NCBI GenBank assembly: GCA_005883695.1
Contig: VBBV01000028.1
Coordinates: 1 to 8,511 of the forward strand
Length of the DNA: 8,511 nt
Direction: 5' to 3'
Source: Candidatus Bathyarchaeota archaeon
GTDB lineage: Archaea > Thermoproteota > Bathyarchaeia > 40CM-2-53-6
Made by a program: the position numbers and the translations under genes. The notes below the pieces were generated by a model. The model saw only the letters and a program-made list of their open reading frames with translations, searched no databases and had not been told where the DNA came from. Below are positions 1-5,315 of this stretch, piece by piece (position 1 is the first letter of the stretch; every line of letters begins with the position of its first letter).

Positions 1-58
1 GAGCCGGTGCCATAGCAGCCGAAGCCAGAAGGATAAGTATCACGAATCCACGGATCAA
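1..58 (-). CDS. N-terminal fragment of a secreted or membrane protein
   Basis: Only the first 19 codons fall in the window and the gene runs off the left edge. From a TTG at 58 the translation is MIRGFVILILLASAAMAPA, which reads as a signal peptide or first membrane helix: a positive residue, then a hydrophobic core, then small residues. An AAGGG lies about 11 nt upstream of this TTG. The same frame stays open upstream to about 190, with a GTG at 172 that would add a basic cytosolic stretch (ending RLIRYRLTRRAVLVL). That longer form loosely resembles the start of a DppC-type ABC permease, but this is only a resemblance. The gene diverges from the membrane protein starting at 212. Its function cannot be stated. 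Confidence 0.35.
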   Translation of the reverse strand, partial: MIRGFVILILLASAAMAPA

Positions 59-161
59 GACTAAGACTGCCCTTCGGGTTAATCGATATCTAATGAGTCG
101 CTCGCAAAAGTTAAACCAATCGCCACGTTCGAGAACACGAACCGAAATATGCCCGGTAGAC

Positions 162-169
162 GAATATTC
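162..169. promoter_or_regulatory. Possible TATA box shared by divergent genes (GAATATTC)
   Basis: GAATATTC is self-complementary. It lies about 46 nt upstream of the ATG at 212 on the + strand and about 105 nt upstream of the TTG at 58 on the - strand. It is the only AT-rich block in this short divergent region. The match to an archaeal TATA box is weak, so this is a position-based suggestion. Confidence 0.25.
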
Positions 170-211
170 CACTAATCCGGGTCCAACCTCGAGAAGTTAG
201 CCCTCTTGAAC

Positions 212-1198
212 ATGCAACGAGTAATCATCGCTTCGACTCTAATCCTGCTTGTCGCAGTTTCCCTCTCTCAACCGGCTGCTGGTTCAGACTTTACAATCCT
301 CCTAGACGGCAGCCAGTTCAGAATAACGTGGAAGATTGATGCGATGCAGAACCTCACAGCCTTCGCCAAAACAATCACCTTCCCTCAGAACATAAGCTCC
401 ACCCTGAAGGGAGCCGACCTTACCGCATTTGCATCAACCCTTCAGAACACGCTCCAGGCAAAGGTAGCAACCATTCAGATCAGCCAACCCACGATCAGCC
501 TCTCCTCAAACAGCGTAAACGCCACCTGTTCAAACCACTGCCCATTCCAGTGGCTCAACGCCACAATCGCATTCGACATCCATGAAAACCCTGTACAAGC
601 GAATGGCCTAGGAGAATACGACATGTCCTGGAAAGCAATCCGAGTGGAAGACAATCTACAAGTAAACGGGACCGCCTTCAACACACTTGGGGAAACGTAC
701 TTGCTCCAAGGGCTCGCGTCCTTCTTTCCCACCCCAACAACACTGCGAACATTCACAGTCAAAATAGGAGGACTCTTGGTAAACAAGAACACATACCAAG
801 ATCCAACTGGAAAAATCTTCCTGTTGGACACAGGCGCATTTCAGACTCCCCTTTCGAACTGGGTCCACACGCAGGACCTCGAATCTCGCACCCAGAGCTG
901 GACTAGTCCGCAAAATGCAGGCTTTAACATAACCGCAAATCAGCAAATAACCGAAGTGGGCTTCCAAACCAACCTGTACTATTTTGCCGCCGCCCGGATG
1001 TCTGGGGAAATCTCGACTTCAATGAACACTTTCGCCCAAAAAGATGTGCTGTTCGTGGATTTCTCTAACGGATTGTGGAAAACGGTCAGCGCAACCCTGA
1101 TCCTAGTTATCATAGGAATACTAATAGTGACAGTAATACTGGAACGCCGTATCACAGGCCAGCTCCGACAACGAAGGAAGGGCAGCAAGGCTCGGTAG
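212..1198 (+). CDS. Type I membrane surface protein, sequon-rich, unknown function
   Basis: The 328-residue protein has a clear signal peptide (MQRVIIASTLILLVAVSLSQPAAG), a long beta-rich, Ser/Thr/Asn-rich ectodomain, one membrane helix at about residues 291-310, and a basic tail (ERRITGQLRQRRKGSKAR) that should stay in the cytoplasm. Six N-glycosylation sequons are visible (NLT, NIS, NAT twice, NGT, NIT), which fits an exposed archaeal surface protein. C106 and C110 are the only cysteines and may form a local disulfide. A TTG six bases upstream (206) is in frame, but the ATG at 212 gives the cleaner signal peptide, with GAGAAG about 16 nt before it. I do not recognise the family. It diverges from the truncated gene at the left edge, which also begins with a signal-like segment. 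Confidence 0.75.
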   Translation: MQRVIIASTLILLVAVSLSQPAAGSDFTILLDGSQFRITWKIDAMQNLTAFAKTITFPQNISSTLKGADLTAFASTLQNTLQAKVATIQISQPTISLSSNSVNATCSNHCPFQWLNATIAFDIHENPVQANGLGEYDMSWKAIRVEDNLQVNGTAFNTLGETYLLQGLASFFPTPTTLRTFTVKIGGLLVNKNTYQDPTGKIFLLDTGAFQTPLSNWVHTQDLESRTQSWTSPQNAGFNITANQQITEVGFQTNLYYFAAARMSGEISTSMNTFAQKDVLFVDFSNGLWKTVSATLILVIIGILIVTVILERRITGQLRQRRKGSKAR

Positions 1199-1308
1199 AC
1201 GACTGGCACGTCGCGTCAAGAATTGGCCACTCCAATCGTCGAAAGCCTTGAAGGCCAGACCAGATCACAAGGCGATCGAACGGGGGGTAAGCCGCTAGCG
1301 ATAACCTT

Positions 1309-1326
1309 TAGTCCTCGTCAGGACTA
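1309..1326. other. Perfect 7-bp hairpin (TAGTCCT-CGTC-AGGACTA)
   Basis: TAGTCCT and AGGACTA pair perfectly around a CGTC loop. It sits 110 nt after the stop of the upstream membrane protein and 60 nt before the TTG of the next gene. No T-tract follows, so it is not a standard intrinsic terminator. It could be a processing site, an operator or chance. Confidence 0.3.
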
Positions 1327-1385
1327 GGGGATCGGAACGCGTTGTCAGAGTCCGGGGACAAAGACTCGCAAAGAGAAGATGGTCC

Positions 1386-1727
1386 TTGGGGTCCCGTGAA
1401 CCCGGACATTTGGGCTATCGCGCCCTCGAGACCGTCTCATCTGTCTCAGTCCTAGCATTGGCCATAGTAGGCCCCGCAGCATTTCTCTCGTCGCTGCTTG
1501 TAGTCTACTACGTCGCAGGCCCCGCCCTATTTGGTCCGGTTCTTTTGACCTTCTGGGCTGTCGCTATCATAGGATTCGTGCTTGTCTTGGAGAAAACTGG
1601 ATACGCTCGGAATTTCGAAAACTGGGGCTTCCGATTGACGCCCGCCAAGATCCTGGCGGTGCCCGCCTCTTTCATAATAGTAATCGGCGTTTTCTATCTC
1701 TTCCTCTTCTTTGCCCGGCTCCACTAG
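1386..1727 (+). CDS. Small integral membrane protein with three helices
   Basis: This 113-residue protein has three hydrophobic segments, at about residues 19-43, 47-67 and 88-109. A short charged N-terminus precedes them, and a polar loop (LEKTGYARNFENWGFRLTP) lies between helices 2 and 3. The start is a TTG at 1386. The frame is open upstream to 1305 but contains no ATG, GTG or TTG before it. The ATG at 1379 is in another frame and stops after six codons. No catalytic motif is visible and I do not recognise a family. It ends 61 nt from the convergent gene at 1789, leaving little room for a terminator. Confidence 0.6.
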   Translation: MGSREPGHLGYRALETVSSVSVLALAIVGPAAFLSSLLVVYYVAGPALFGPVLLTFWAVAIIGFVLVLEKTGYARNFENWGFRLTPAKILAVPASFIIVIGVFYLFLFFARLH

Positions 1728-1788
1728 ACACATTCGCCCACACGGTTTCCGACTCGAGAAAGGTTGACGGTAGCGTGCGGCCCTTCAT

Positions 1789-2271
1789 TCAGGTAGAACG
1801 TTGTTCCCTACCATCAAGCCTTCGTGAAAACATCTTGTCACCTACGATTTTTCCAAGCAAATCCACAACCCGATCAAACCTCAATCTTGCAGAGAATTCG
1901 AGCTTCTCATTCTTAGTCAGAATGGTCAGATCGACGAGGTGGTATGTCTCCTCCACGTCCACCCTCACAATCTCGTCCAGACCAATAGCAAAGTTGTCTT
2001 TGTTGGACGCAAGAATCTCCTTGGGACTCTGAGACCCCCGTGGCTTAGCTAGAGACTCTTTTCCTGACTTCAAGAGATCCTCAAACGCACCACTCAAACC
2101 CCCGAAGAACTGGCCAGTGGCAAGCGCTCCCGCACCTCTCTTTCCACGATAAACAACAATAATTCTTGCGTCCGTCGGTACAAGTGTCAAGTGTTCAGAG
2201 CCAACTTGCAACCGGGCAATTACCGGAATCTCGCCCAACACAGTCTCAGTCTTCTCGTCCAGCGAACACAT
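1789..2271 (-). CDS. Small soluble protein with PH/GRAM-like pattern
   Basis: The 160-residue protein has no signal peptide or membrane helix. Residues 17-41 (IARLQVGSEHLTLVPTDARIIVVYRG) resemble the opening strands of bacterial/archaeal PH-like domains, where a 'T(D)xRIIV' strand follows a short turn. A Gly-rich insertion and a charged linker occupy about 45-90. Residues 98-131 give two more strands (LDEIVRVDVEETYHLVDLTILTKNEKLEFSAR), then a C-terminal helix (FDRVVDLLGKIVGDKMF). That order of strands followed by a terminal helix is the PH/GRAM layout, but the assignment is by pattern only. The ATG at 2271 abuts GGGAG too closely for a Shine-Dalgarno, and a TATA-like box about 38 nt upstream suggests a short leader. 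An in-frame GTG about ten codons in is an alternative start. Confidence 0.65.
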   Translation of the reverse strand: MCSLDEKTETVLGEIPVIARLQVGSEHLTLVPTDARIIVVYRGKRGAGALATGQFFGGLSGAFEDLLKSGKESLAKPRGSQSPKEILASNKDNFAIGLDEIVRVDVEETYHLVDLTILTKNEKLEFSARLRFDRVVDLLGKIVGDKMFSRRLDGREQRST

Positions 2272-2283
2272 CTCCCTGTTGAG

Positions 2284-2297
2284 CTGTCATTAGACAG
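2284..2297. promoter_or_regulatory. Small palindrome CTGTC-ATTA-GACAG upstream of the 2271 start
   Basis: CTGTC and GACAG are perfect inverted arms around ATTA. The element lies 13 nt upstream of the start codon at 2271 (- strand), between the TATA-like box and the ATG, roughly where transcription would begin. That position suits a repressor operator, but the element is short. Confidence 0.3.
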
Positions 2298-2301
2298 TAC
2301 T

Positions 2302-2341
2302 TGGAAATAAGTTTGCTATTCCATGGAAACAATAATTTCCA
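2302..2341. repeat. Four alternating TGGAA/TTCCA half-sites
   Basis: TGGAA occurs at 2302-2306 and 2324-2328, and its reverse complement TTCCA at 2319-2323 and 2337-2341. The two central copies fuse into the 10-bp palindrome TTCCATGGAA (2319-2328). Outer pairs extend to TGGAAA(T) and (A)TTTCCA. The array surrounds and overlaps the TATA-like box of the 2271 gene, so it is a plausible binding region for a dimeric transcription factor. No such factor is encoded in the window. Confidence 0.4.
2306..2314 (-). promoter_or_regulatory. TATA-like box for the gene starting at 2271
   Basis: On the - strand this reads AAACTTATTT over 2305-2314, about 38 nt before the ATG. With the usual archaeal spacing, transcription would start about 10-12 nt upstream of the ATG. 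The box is flanked by TGGAA half-sites. Confidence 0.35.
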
Positions 2342-2794
2342 CATCATCCTCTTCCACCACCATCAATAATCTCGCGGGTCTGGGTTGTCTTGTGCTCGAT
2401 CGACTCTACTATTCACAGTTTCAGTAAAAGTAGGTTCAGCCGGAAAAAGTCCTGAGCCCTACGCGGTAACGACAATGATACGGTCGCGTGATTCGAAAAC
2501 AATGAGAAGTTTGCATTTTCCCTTTGCACTGACCATGATGCGATGACTCCTCAGTGTCGAAGCGATTATTATCATAGCGTATCGACGAAGCTAGCGTCAT
2601 ACATCTTCTGTCGGGACAATCTTCAACTGCCCATAGGATGTTGAGATATATCTGGAATGCTTCGCTAACGATCCGACCTCCAAGTATTCCTACAGAAAGC
2701 TGCTTGTCAGAAAATCATTAGTAGCAAGCTGGGAGAAGCGTTTCACTGAAATGCGTCTCTTGATCGCGAATGTGCACCTGCTCGAATCTAGCAA
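2342..2794. other. Gene-free stretch between PH-like gene and tRNA
   Basis: I see no convincing reading frame on either strand: open frames are short, lack start-site signals and have no protein-like hydrophobic or motif pattern. No second tRNA, clear snoRNA box pair or repeat array was found. It may hold decayed sequence. Confidence 0.5.
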
Positions 2795-2803
2795 TTCATA
2801 TAA
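2795..2803 (+). promoter_or_regulatory. TATA box of the tRNA-Thr gene
   Basis: TTCATATAA lies with its centre about 32 nt upstream of the first base of the tRNA (2831). With the normal archaeal TATA-to-start distance, transcription would begin about 5-6 nt before the mature 5' end. Confidence 0.55.
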
Positions 2804-2852
2804 CCCTGCAATTTCGACAAGCTTCCGCACGCCCCGGTGGCTCAGCCTGGTA

Positions 2853-2868
2853 GATGCCGAAGCCAGCC
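2853..2868 (+). other. Probable D-loop intron of tRNA-Thr
   Basis: CTGG (2847-2850) can pair with CCAG (2863-2866), leaving three-nt bulges TAG (2851-2853) and CCA (2867-2869), a relaxed bulge-helix-bulge. Cutting as TA/G and CC/A removes 16 nt. Removing 17 or 18 nt (to 2869 or 2870) gives an equally acceptable D-loop, so the 3' boundary is uncertain by two bases. The 5' cut TA/G matches that of the second intron. Confidence 0.6.
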
Positions 2869-2886
2869 AAGAGCGTTGCCTTGGTA

Positions 2887-2898
2887 GACTCCTCAAAA
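2887..2898 (+). other. 12-nt intron at tRNA position 37/38
   Basis: The intron is GACTCCTCAAAA. TTGG (2881-2884) pairs with TCAA (2893-2896, one G-U), leaving bulges TAG and AAA. Cutting TA/G and AA/A joins TTGGTA to A and gives the seven-base loop TTGGTAA. This is the canonical archaeal intron position. With only ACTCC between the arms there is no outer intron helix, so the motif is a bulge-helix-loop form. Confidence 0.75.
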
Positions 2899-3003
2899 AG
2901 GCAAAGGTCACGAGTTCAAATCTCGTCCGGGGCTCCAAAAACTGTCGATGACTGTGTCATCCCTCTATCTTGAGTCGTGGACGAACCTGAATATTCCCTT
3001 TCT

Positions 3004-3027
3004 ACTGAAACGGTCTCACGTTTCAGT
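3004..3027. terminator. Strong 9-bp hairpin after the tRNA
   Basis: ACTGAAACG (3004-3012) and CGTTTCAGT (3019-3027) pair perfectly around GTCTCA. It stands 67 nt past the tRNA, facing the end of the secreted-protein gene on the other strand. No long T-run follows on either strand, so a terminator or insulator role is only likely by position. Confidence 0.35.
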
Positions 3028-3042
3028 CAATAGAGCGAAACT

Positions 3043-3059
3043 TGCGTCCGTAGGACGCA
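3043..3059. other. 7-bp hairpin TGCGTCC-GTA-GGACGCA
   Basis: Perfect inverted arms around a three-base loop, 15 nt after the preceding hairpin. The two stems lie together in the space between tRNA-Thr and the convergent gene. The role is unknown. Confidence 0.35.
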
Positions 3060-3115
3060 GACTCGCAGCATAGCGCCTGGTTTCTACGACGGAGCACTTC
3101 GTCTCGGTTATTCAG

Positions 3116-3161
3116 AAAAAAGGGGGTTACGCCTCTCAACATCCTCAAAGGGATGTGAGAG
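3116..3161 (-). terminator. Hairpin plus C5T6 terminator of the first cohesin-like gene
   Basis: Read on the - strand, CTCTC-ACATCC (3161-3151) pairs with GGATGT-T-GAGAG (3144-3133), with one bulged base, and is followed after a few bases by CCCCCTTTTTT (3126-3116). It begins 14 nt past the stop codon. The paralogous gene upstream has the same arrangement with different stem bases. A hairpin followed by a T-run fits intrinsic-type termination. Confidence 0.65.
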
Positions 3162-3174
3162 ACGACTGTCTTCA

Positions 3175-4017
3175 CTATGCCGTAACAGTGATTGTTGCAG
3201 AACTGGACAGCTTGGTACCGTGGAAGACGAAACTTCCGGTTACCGTCACTGTAAAGGTTCCGGACGTAGCGGTAGAGATTGTCAGCTGGGAAGATGCTGT
3301 ATTGACGCAGTCGCACGCGACGAAAGTCGGACTTATGCTGGCGGTCACTGTTGAGCTAGAAGTTGTGGCCGAGACGTTTACGTCATTCGCCCAGCCGTTG
3401 AGAGCATTGACACTAACAGCTACGGTCTGGGAAGAGCCCGCGGGGATGGCGACAGATGAAGGCGCGGAGACTGTGAAGCTCGGCTCAGCAGTGCTGGAGA
3501 CGGTTCCATAGTCAGTGTCGATGACTAGGATGCCAGAAATCTGGGACCCGGCGATGGCGATTTGTTGACAGGCTATCACGATTGGAGAGCCTGCAACACT
3601 GTTGACGGCCATCCACGTTACCGTGAAAAGTACGCCTCTGGAAGCCGACGATGCAACGCCAGTACCTGATGCAACCGCGAGGTGTGCTATCCCTGAACCA
3701 TCATTGATGCTACAGCCTGTTCCCGAGCCGTTGACGCAGTTGGCGACGACGATTGGCGAGGGAAGTATAGTTCCAATGGAAATGCTCTGGGGACTGATAG
3801 CAGCACCGTCTGCTTTCACTGAGATGTCGAATGCGTCGAATGGAACCATGAAAGAGATCATGATGTCGGTTGTCGTGAGAGATCCTGCCGGCACAACCTT
3901 CGTGCTACCAGCAGTCAACCTTGGACCTGGCCTGGCCTGGACCGCTGGAGTTGCAACTAACGCGATGGATAATGACACTGTTACGAGCAATAGAGCTAGA
4001 AGCTTAGAGTTTTTCAA
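3175..4017 (-). CDS. Secreted cohesin-like/Ig-like protein, copy 1
   Basis: With a TTG start at 4017 the product has 280 residues and a textbook signal peptide (MKNSKLLALLLVTVSLSIALVA...AVQA). Residues about 33-165 look cohesin-like: an opening beta pattern, 'PFDAFDISVKADGAAISPQSIS', then 'SINDGSGIAHLAVASGTG...GVLFTVTWMAV'. This resembles cohesin modules and related carbohydrate-binding beta-sandwiches. Residues about 179-280 form one Ig-like repeat of the common archaeal secreted type ('FTVSAPSSVAIPAGSSQTVAVSVNALNGW...TSGTFTVTVTG'). Cysteines 94, 102, 150, 235 and 237 are all conserved in the neighbouring paralogue. The frame extends to a GTG at 4098, but that adds a 27-residue polar lead before the signal peptide and a TATA box lies inside it, so 4017 is preferred. 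There is no membrane anchor, and no enzyme motif or dockerin partner is seen. Confidence 0.75.
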   Translation of the reverse strand: MKNSKLLALLLVTVSLSIALVATPAVQARPGPRLTAGSTKVVPAGSLTTTDIMISFMVPFDAFDISVKADGAAISPQSISIGTILPSPIVVANCVNGSGTGCSINDGSGIAHLAVASGTGVASSASRGVLFTVTWMAVNSVAGSPIVIACQQIAIAGSQISGILVIDTDYGTVSSTAEPSFTVSAPSSVAIPAGSSQTVAVSVNALNGWANDVNVSATTSSSTVTASISPTFVACDCVNTASSQLTISTATSGTFTVTVTGSFVFHGTKLSSSATITVTA

Positions 4018-4047
4018 AGTTTTCCAGCACGATACTACGGGGTACGA

Positions 4048-4058
4048 GGTATAAGCTT
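4048..4058 (-). promoter_or_regulatory. TATA box of cohesin-like copy 1
   Basis: On the - strand AAGCTTATACC lies about 35 nt before the TTG at 4017, giving a predicted leader of about 9 nt. Its position inside the longer GTG-initiated frame is the main argument against the 4098 start. Confidence 0.5.
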
Positions 4059-4315
4059 TCTTAAGGGGAATGCCCTCGAAGTAAGGTGGAGATATCACTC
4101 TATTTCCGGGGAATGCTTGAGCAGTCCTATAACTCCTAGTCTCGACACAAACTCGGACCAGTTCGAGATCCCTCTTATCCCTCGCGTCGCCACGAATCTA
4201 CCACTGCGCAACCAAAAGGGATGCTTACACTCTTCACGTTCACCGGATCAGAAGTAAGAAATTTCAATGCAAAAGGTTTCAGAGTTCACGCCAACTCGAG
4301 TTAGAACTTATCCCG
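4059..4315. other. Spacer between the two cohesin-like genes
   Basis: No gene was found here. GGGGAATGC occurs twice in direct orientation (4065-4073 and 4108-4116), 43 nt apart, upstream of the TATA box of copy 1. The remainder shows no clear structure. Confidence 0.4.
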
Positions 4316-4360
4316 AAAAAAGGGGGTACTTCTCTCCATCTCCTTTGGAGTATGGGAGAG
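4316..4360 (-). terminator. Hairpin plus C5T6 terminator of the second cohesin-like gene
   Basis: On the - strand, CTCTC-CAT-CTCC (4360-4347, two bulges) pairs with GGAG-ATG-GAGAG (4343-4332), followed by CCCCCTTTTTT (4326-4316). The layout and distance from the stop codon match the element after copy 1, although the loop-proximal stem sequence differs. This suggests a duplicated and structurally maintained terminator. Confidence 0.65.
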
Positions 4361-4376
4361 ACGGTTACCGTTCGGA

Positions 4377-5252
4377 TTAGGCCGTGACGGTAATCGTGAA
4401 CGATTGTGTTATTGGACCTGGTGGCGGCGAGATTCCCGTAACAGTGACTGTGAACGTCCCAGATGTGGTTGTAGTAATAGTAAGAGTGGACATTGCTACT
4501 CCGACACAGTTACACGAAACGCCGGCCGGAGCTAGAGTTGCGGTGACCGATGGGCTGGAGGTTGTGGCTGACAGCGCGACATCATCGGCAAAGCCGTTGA
4601 CGCCAACTACTGTCACGATGACGCTCTGAGAGGAGCCAGCGGGGACTGCGACAGTTTGTGAGGCTGAGACACTGAAGTTGGGGAGCGCGGAGGCTGGAAC
4701 GGTTCCAGTGCTAGAGTAGACGTTATCCTTCAAGCTGATGCCAGATACCTGGACACCCGCAGAGGCAAAGAGCTGGCAACTGATCGCAACGACGCTGCTG
4801 ACACTGTCGACTGCCTTCCATGTTACGGTAAAGATGACGCCGTTGTGAACAGTGGATGGTGCGCCTGTACCGGATGCGGCTGCAAGGTGGGCTATGCCGG
4901 GACCGTCATTAATGCTGCAGCCTATGCCTGCACCATCAACGCAGTTTGTGAGTACAAGGGGCGAGACAAGGGCGGAGCCGATTGAGATGCTCTGAGGATC
5001 AATGGCCCCACTGTCGGCAAAGACCGCTATGTCGAAGGCATCGAACGGGACCATAGATTGAACTTTAATGGCGGTTTTTGTGAGAGAACCTGCAGCAACA
5101 TATGTGGTGGGTCCAACCACCAGTTTGGGGGTGGCTTGGGAGATGGCTTGGATTGGAGGAATCCCTGCGAGAACGATAGATGCCGTCACGGCGAGAAGCA
5201 GTATTGGTAGAAGCTTATGCTTTTTGAAACTCGTAAAGGCTATCATTTCCAT
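4377..5252 (-). CDS. Secreted cohesin-like/Ig-like protein, copy 2
   Basis: This 291-residue paralogue of the gene at 3175-4017 matches it along its whole length; by eye about half or more of the positions are identical. The signal peptide is MEMIAFTSFKKHKLLPILLLAVTASIVLAGIPPIQA. The cohesin-like part covers about 42-175 ('MVPFDAFDIAVFAD', 'SINDGPGIAHLAAASGTG', 'GVIFTVTWKAVDS') and the Ig-like part about 191-291. Cysteines 104, 112, 159, 247 and 249 correspond one-to-one with those of copy 1, and the CxC pair sits in the same loop. The ATG at 5252 follows a TATA box by about 30 nt, so the transcript should be nearly leaderless; a second in-frame ATG lies at 5246. No Shine-Dalgarno is present. 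A secreted binding or structural role is likely, but the ligand is unknown. Confidence 0.8.
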   Translation of the reverse strand: MEMIAFTSFKKHKLLPILLLAVTASIVLAGIPPIQAISQATPKLVVGPTTYVAAGSLTKTAIKVQSMVPFDAFDIAVFADSGAIDPQSISIGSALVSPLVLTNCVDGAGIGCSINDGPGIAHLAAASGTGAPSTVHNGVIFTVTWKAVDSVSSVVAISCQLFASAGVQVSGISLKDNVYSSTGTVPASALPNFSVSASQTVAVPAGSSQSVIVTVVGVNGFADDVALSATTSSPSVTATLAPAGVSCNCVGVAMSTLTITTTTSGTFTVTVTGISPPPGPITQSFTITVTA

Positions 5253-5278
5253 TTTCAGGAGGACTCAGTCATACTCCA

Positions 5279-5286
5279 CTTATATG
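5279..5286 (-). promoter_or_regulatory. TATA box of cohesin-like copy 2
   Basis: CATATAAG on the - strand is centred about 30 nt before the ATG at 5252, preceded by a GGAAAA-type BRE. It predicts a leader of only a few bases. Confidence 0.6.
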
Positions 5287-5315
5287 TTTTCCCCCGCCCT
5301 CGGGCGGCGGAAAAC
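5286..5315. repeat. Near-perfect 30-bp palindrome abutting the TATA/BRE of copy 2
   Basis: The arms 5286-5299 and 5302-5315 are complementary at 13 of 14 positions (a C-C mismatch at 5293/5308) around a two-base centre. The outer arms are GTTTTCC and GGAAAAC, the inner arms CCGCCC and GGGCGG. The proximal arm is the BRE position of the copy 2 promoter. No T-tract lies beyond the far arm on either strand, so an operator fits better than a terminator. Copy 1 has no equivalent. Confidence 0.6.

Larger units (their letters stand above)
2831..2937 (+). tRNA. tRNA-Thr(GGT) with two probable introns
   Basis: The cloverleaf can be built by hand. Acceptor GCCCCGG (2831-2837) pairs with CCGGGGC (2927-2933), followed by T73 and an encoded CCA. 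U8 and G9 are present. D-stem GCTC (2840-2843) pairs with GAGC (2871-2874), anticodon stem TTGCC (2876-2880) with GGCAA (2900-2904), and T-stem ACGAG with CTCGT around TTCAAAT. The variable loop is AGGTC. The stems are perfect, but the D-loop is 16-18 nt too long and the anticodon loop is 12 nt too long. Removing the extra bases gives a normal D-loop and the anticodon loop TTGGTAA, anticodon GGT. G1-C72, C2-G71 and U73 are features reported for archaeal tRNA-Thr, which supports the identity. The introns are inferred from structure, not from RNA data. Confidence 0.85.

Noticed and set aside
2876..2904. tRNA-Leu(CAA) reading of the anticodon loop (CTCAAAA)
   Set aside because: It would need an intron 5' of the anticodon, outside a bulge-helix-bulge. 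The variable loop is only five bases, unlike tRNA-Leu, and T73 with G1-C72/C2-G71 fits Thr.
2690..2951. Open frames over the tRNA on both strands (for example MEPRTRFELVTFAF... on the minus strand)
   Set aside because: They are translations of the tRNA-Thr gene and its introns; this peptide type is a well-known tRNA artefact.
3155..4054. Two plus-strand frames opposite the first cohesin-like gene
   Set aside because: They are antisense shadows of a GC-patterned Thr/Val/Ser-rich gene. They have no signal peptide or motif, while the minus strand has a promoter, signal peptide and terminator.
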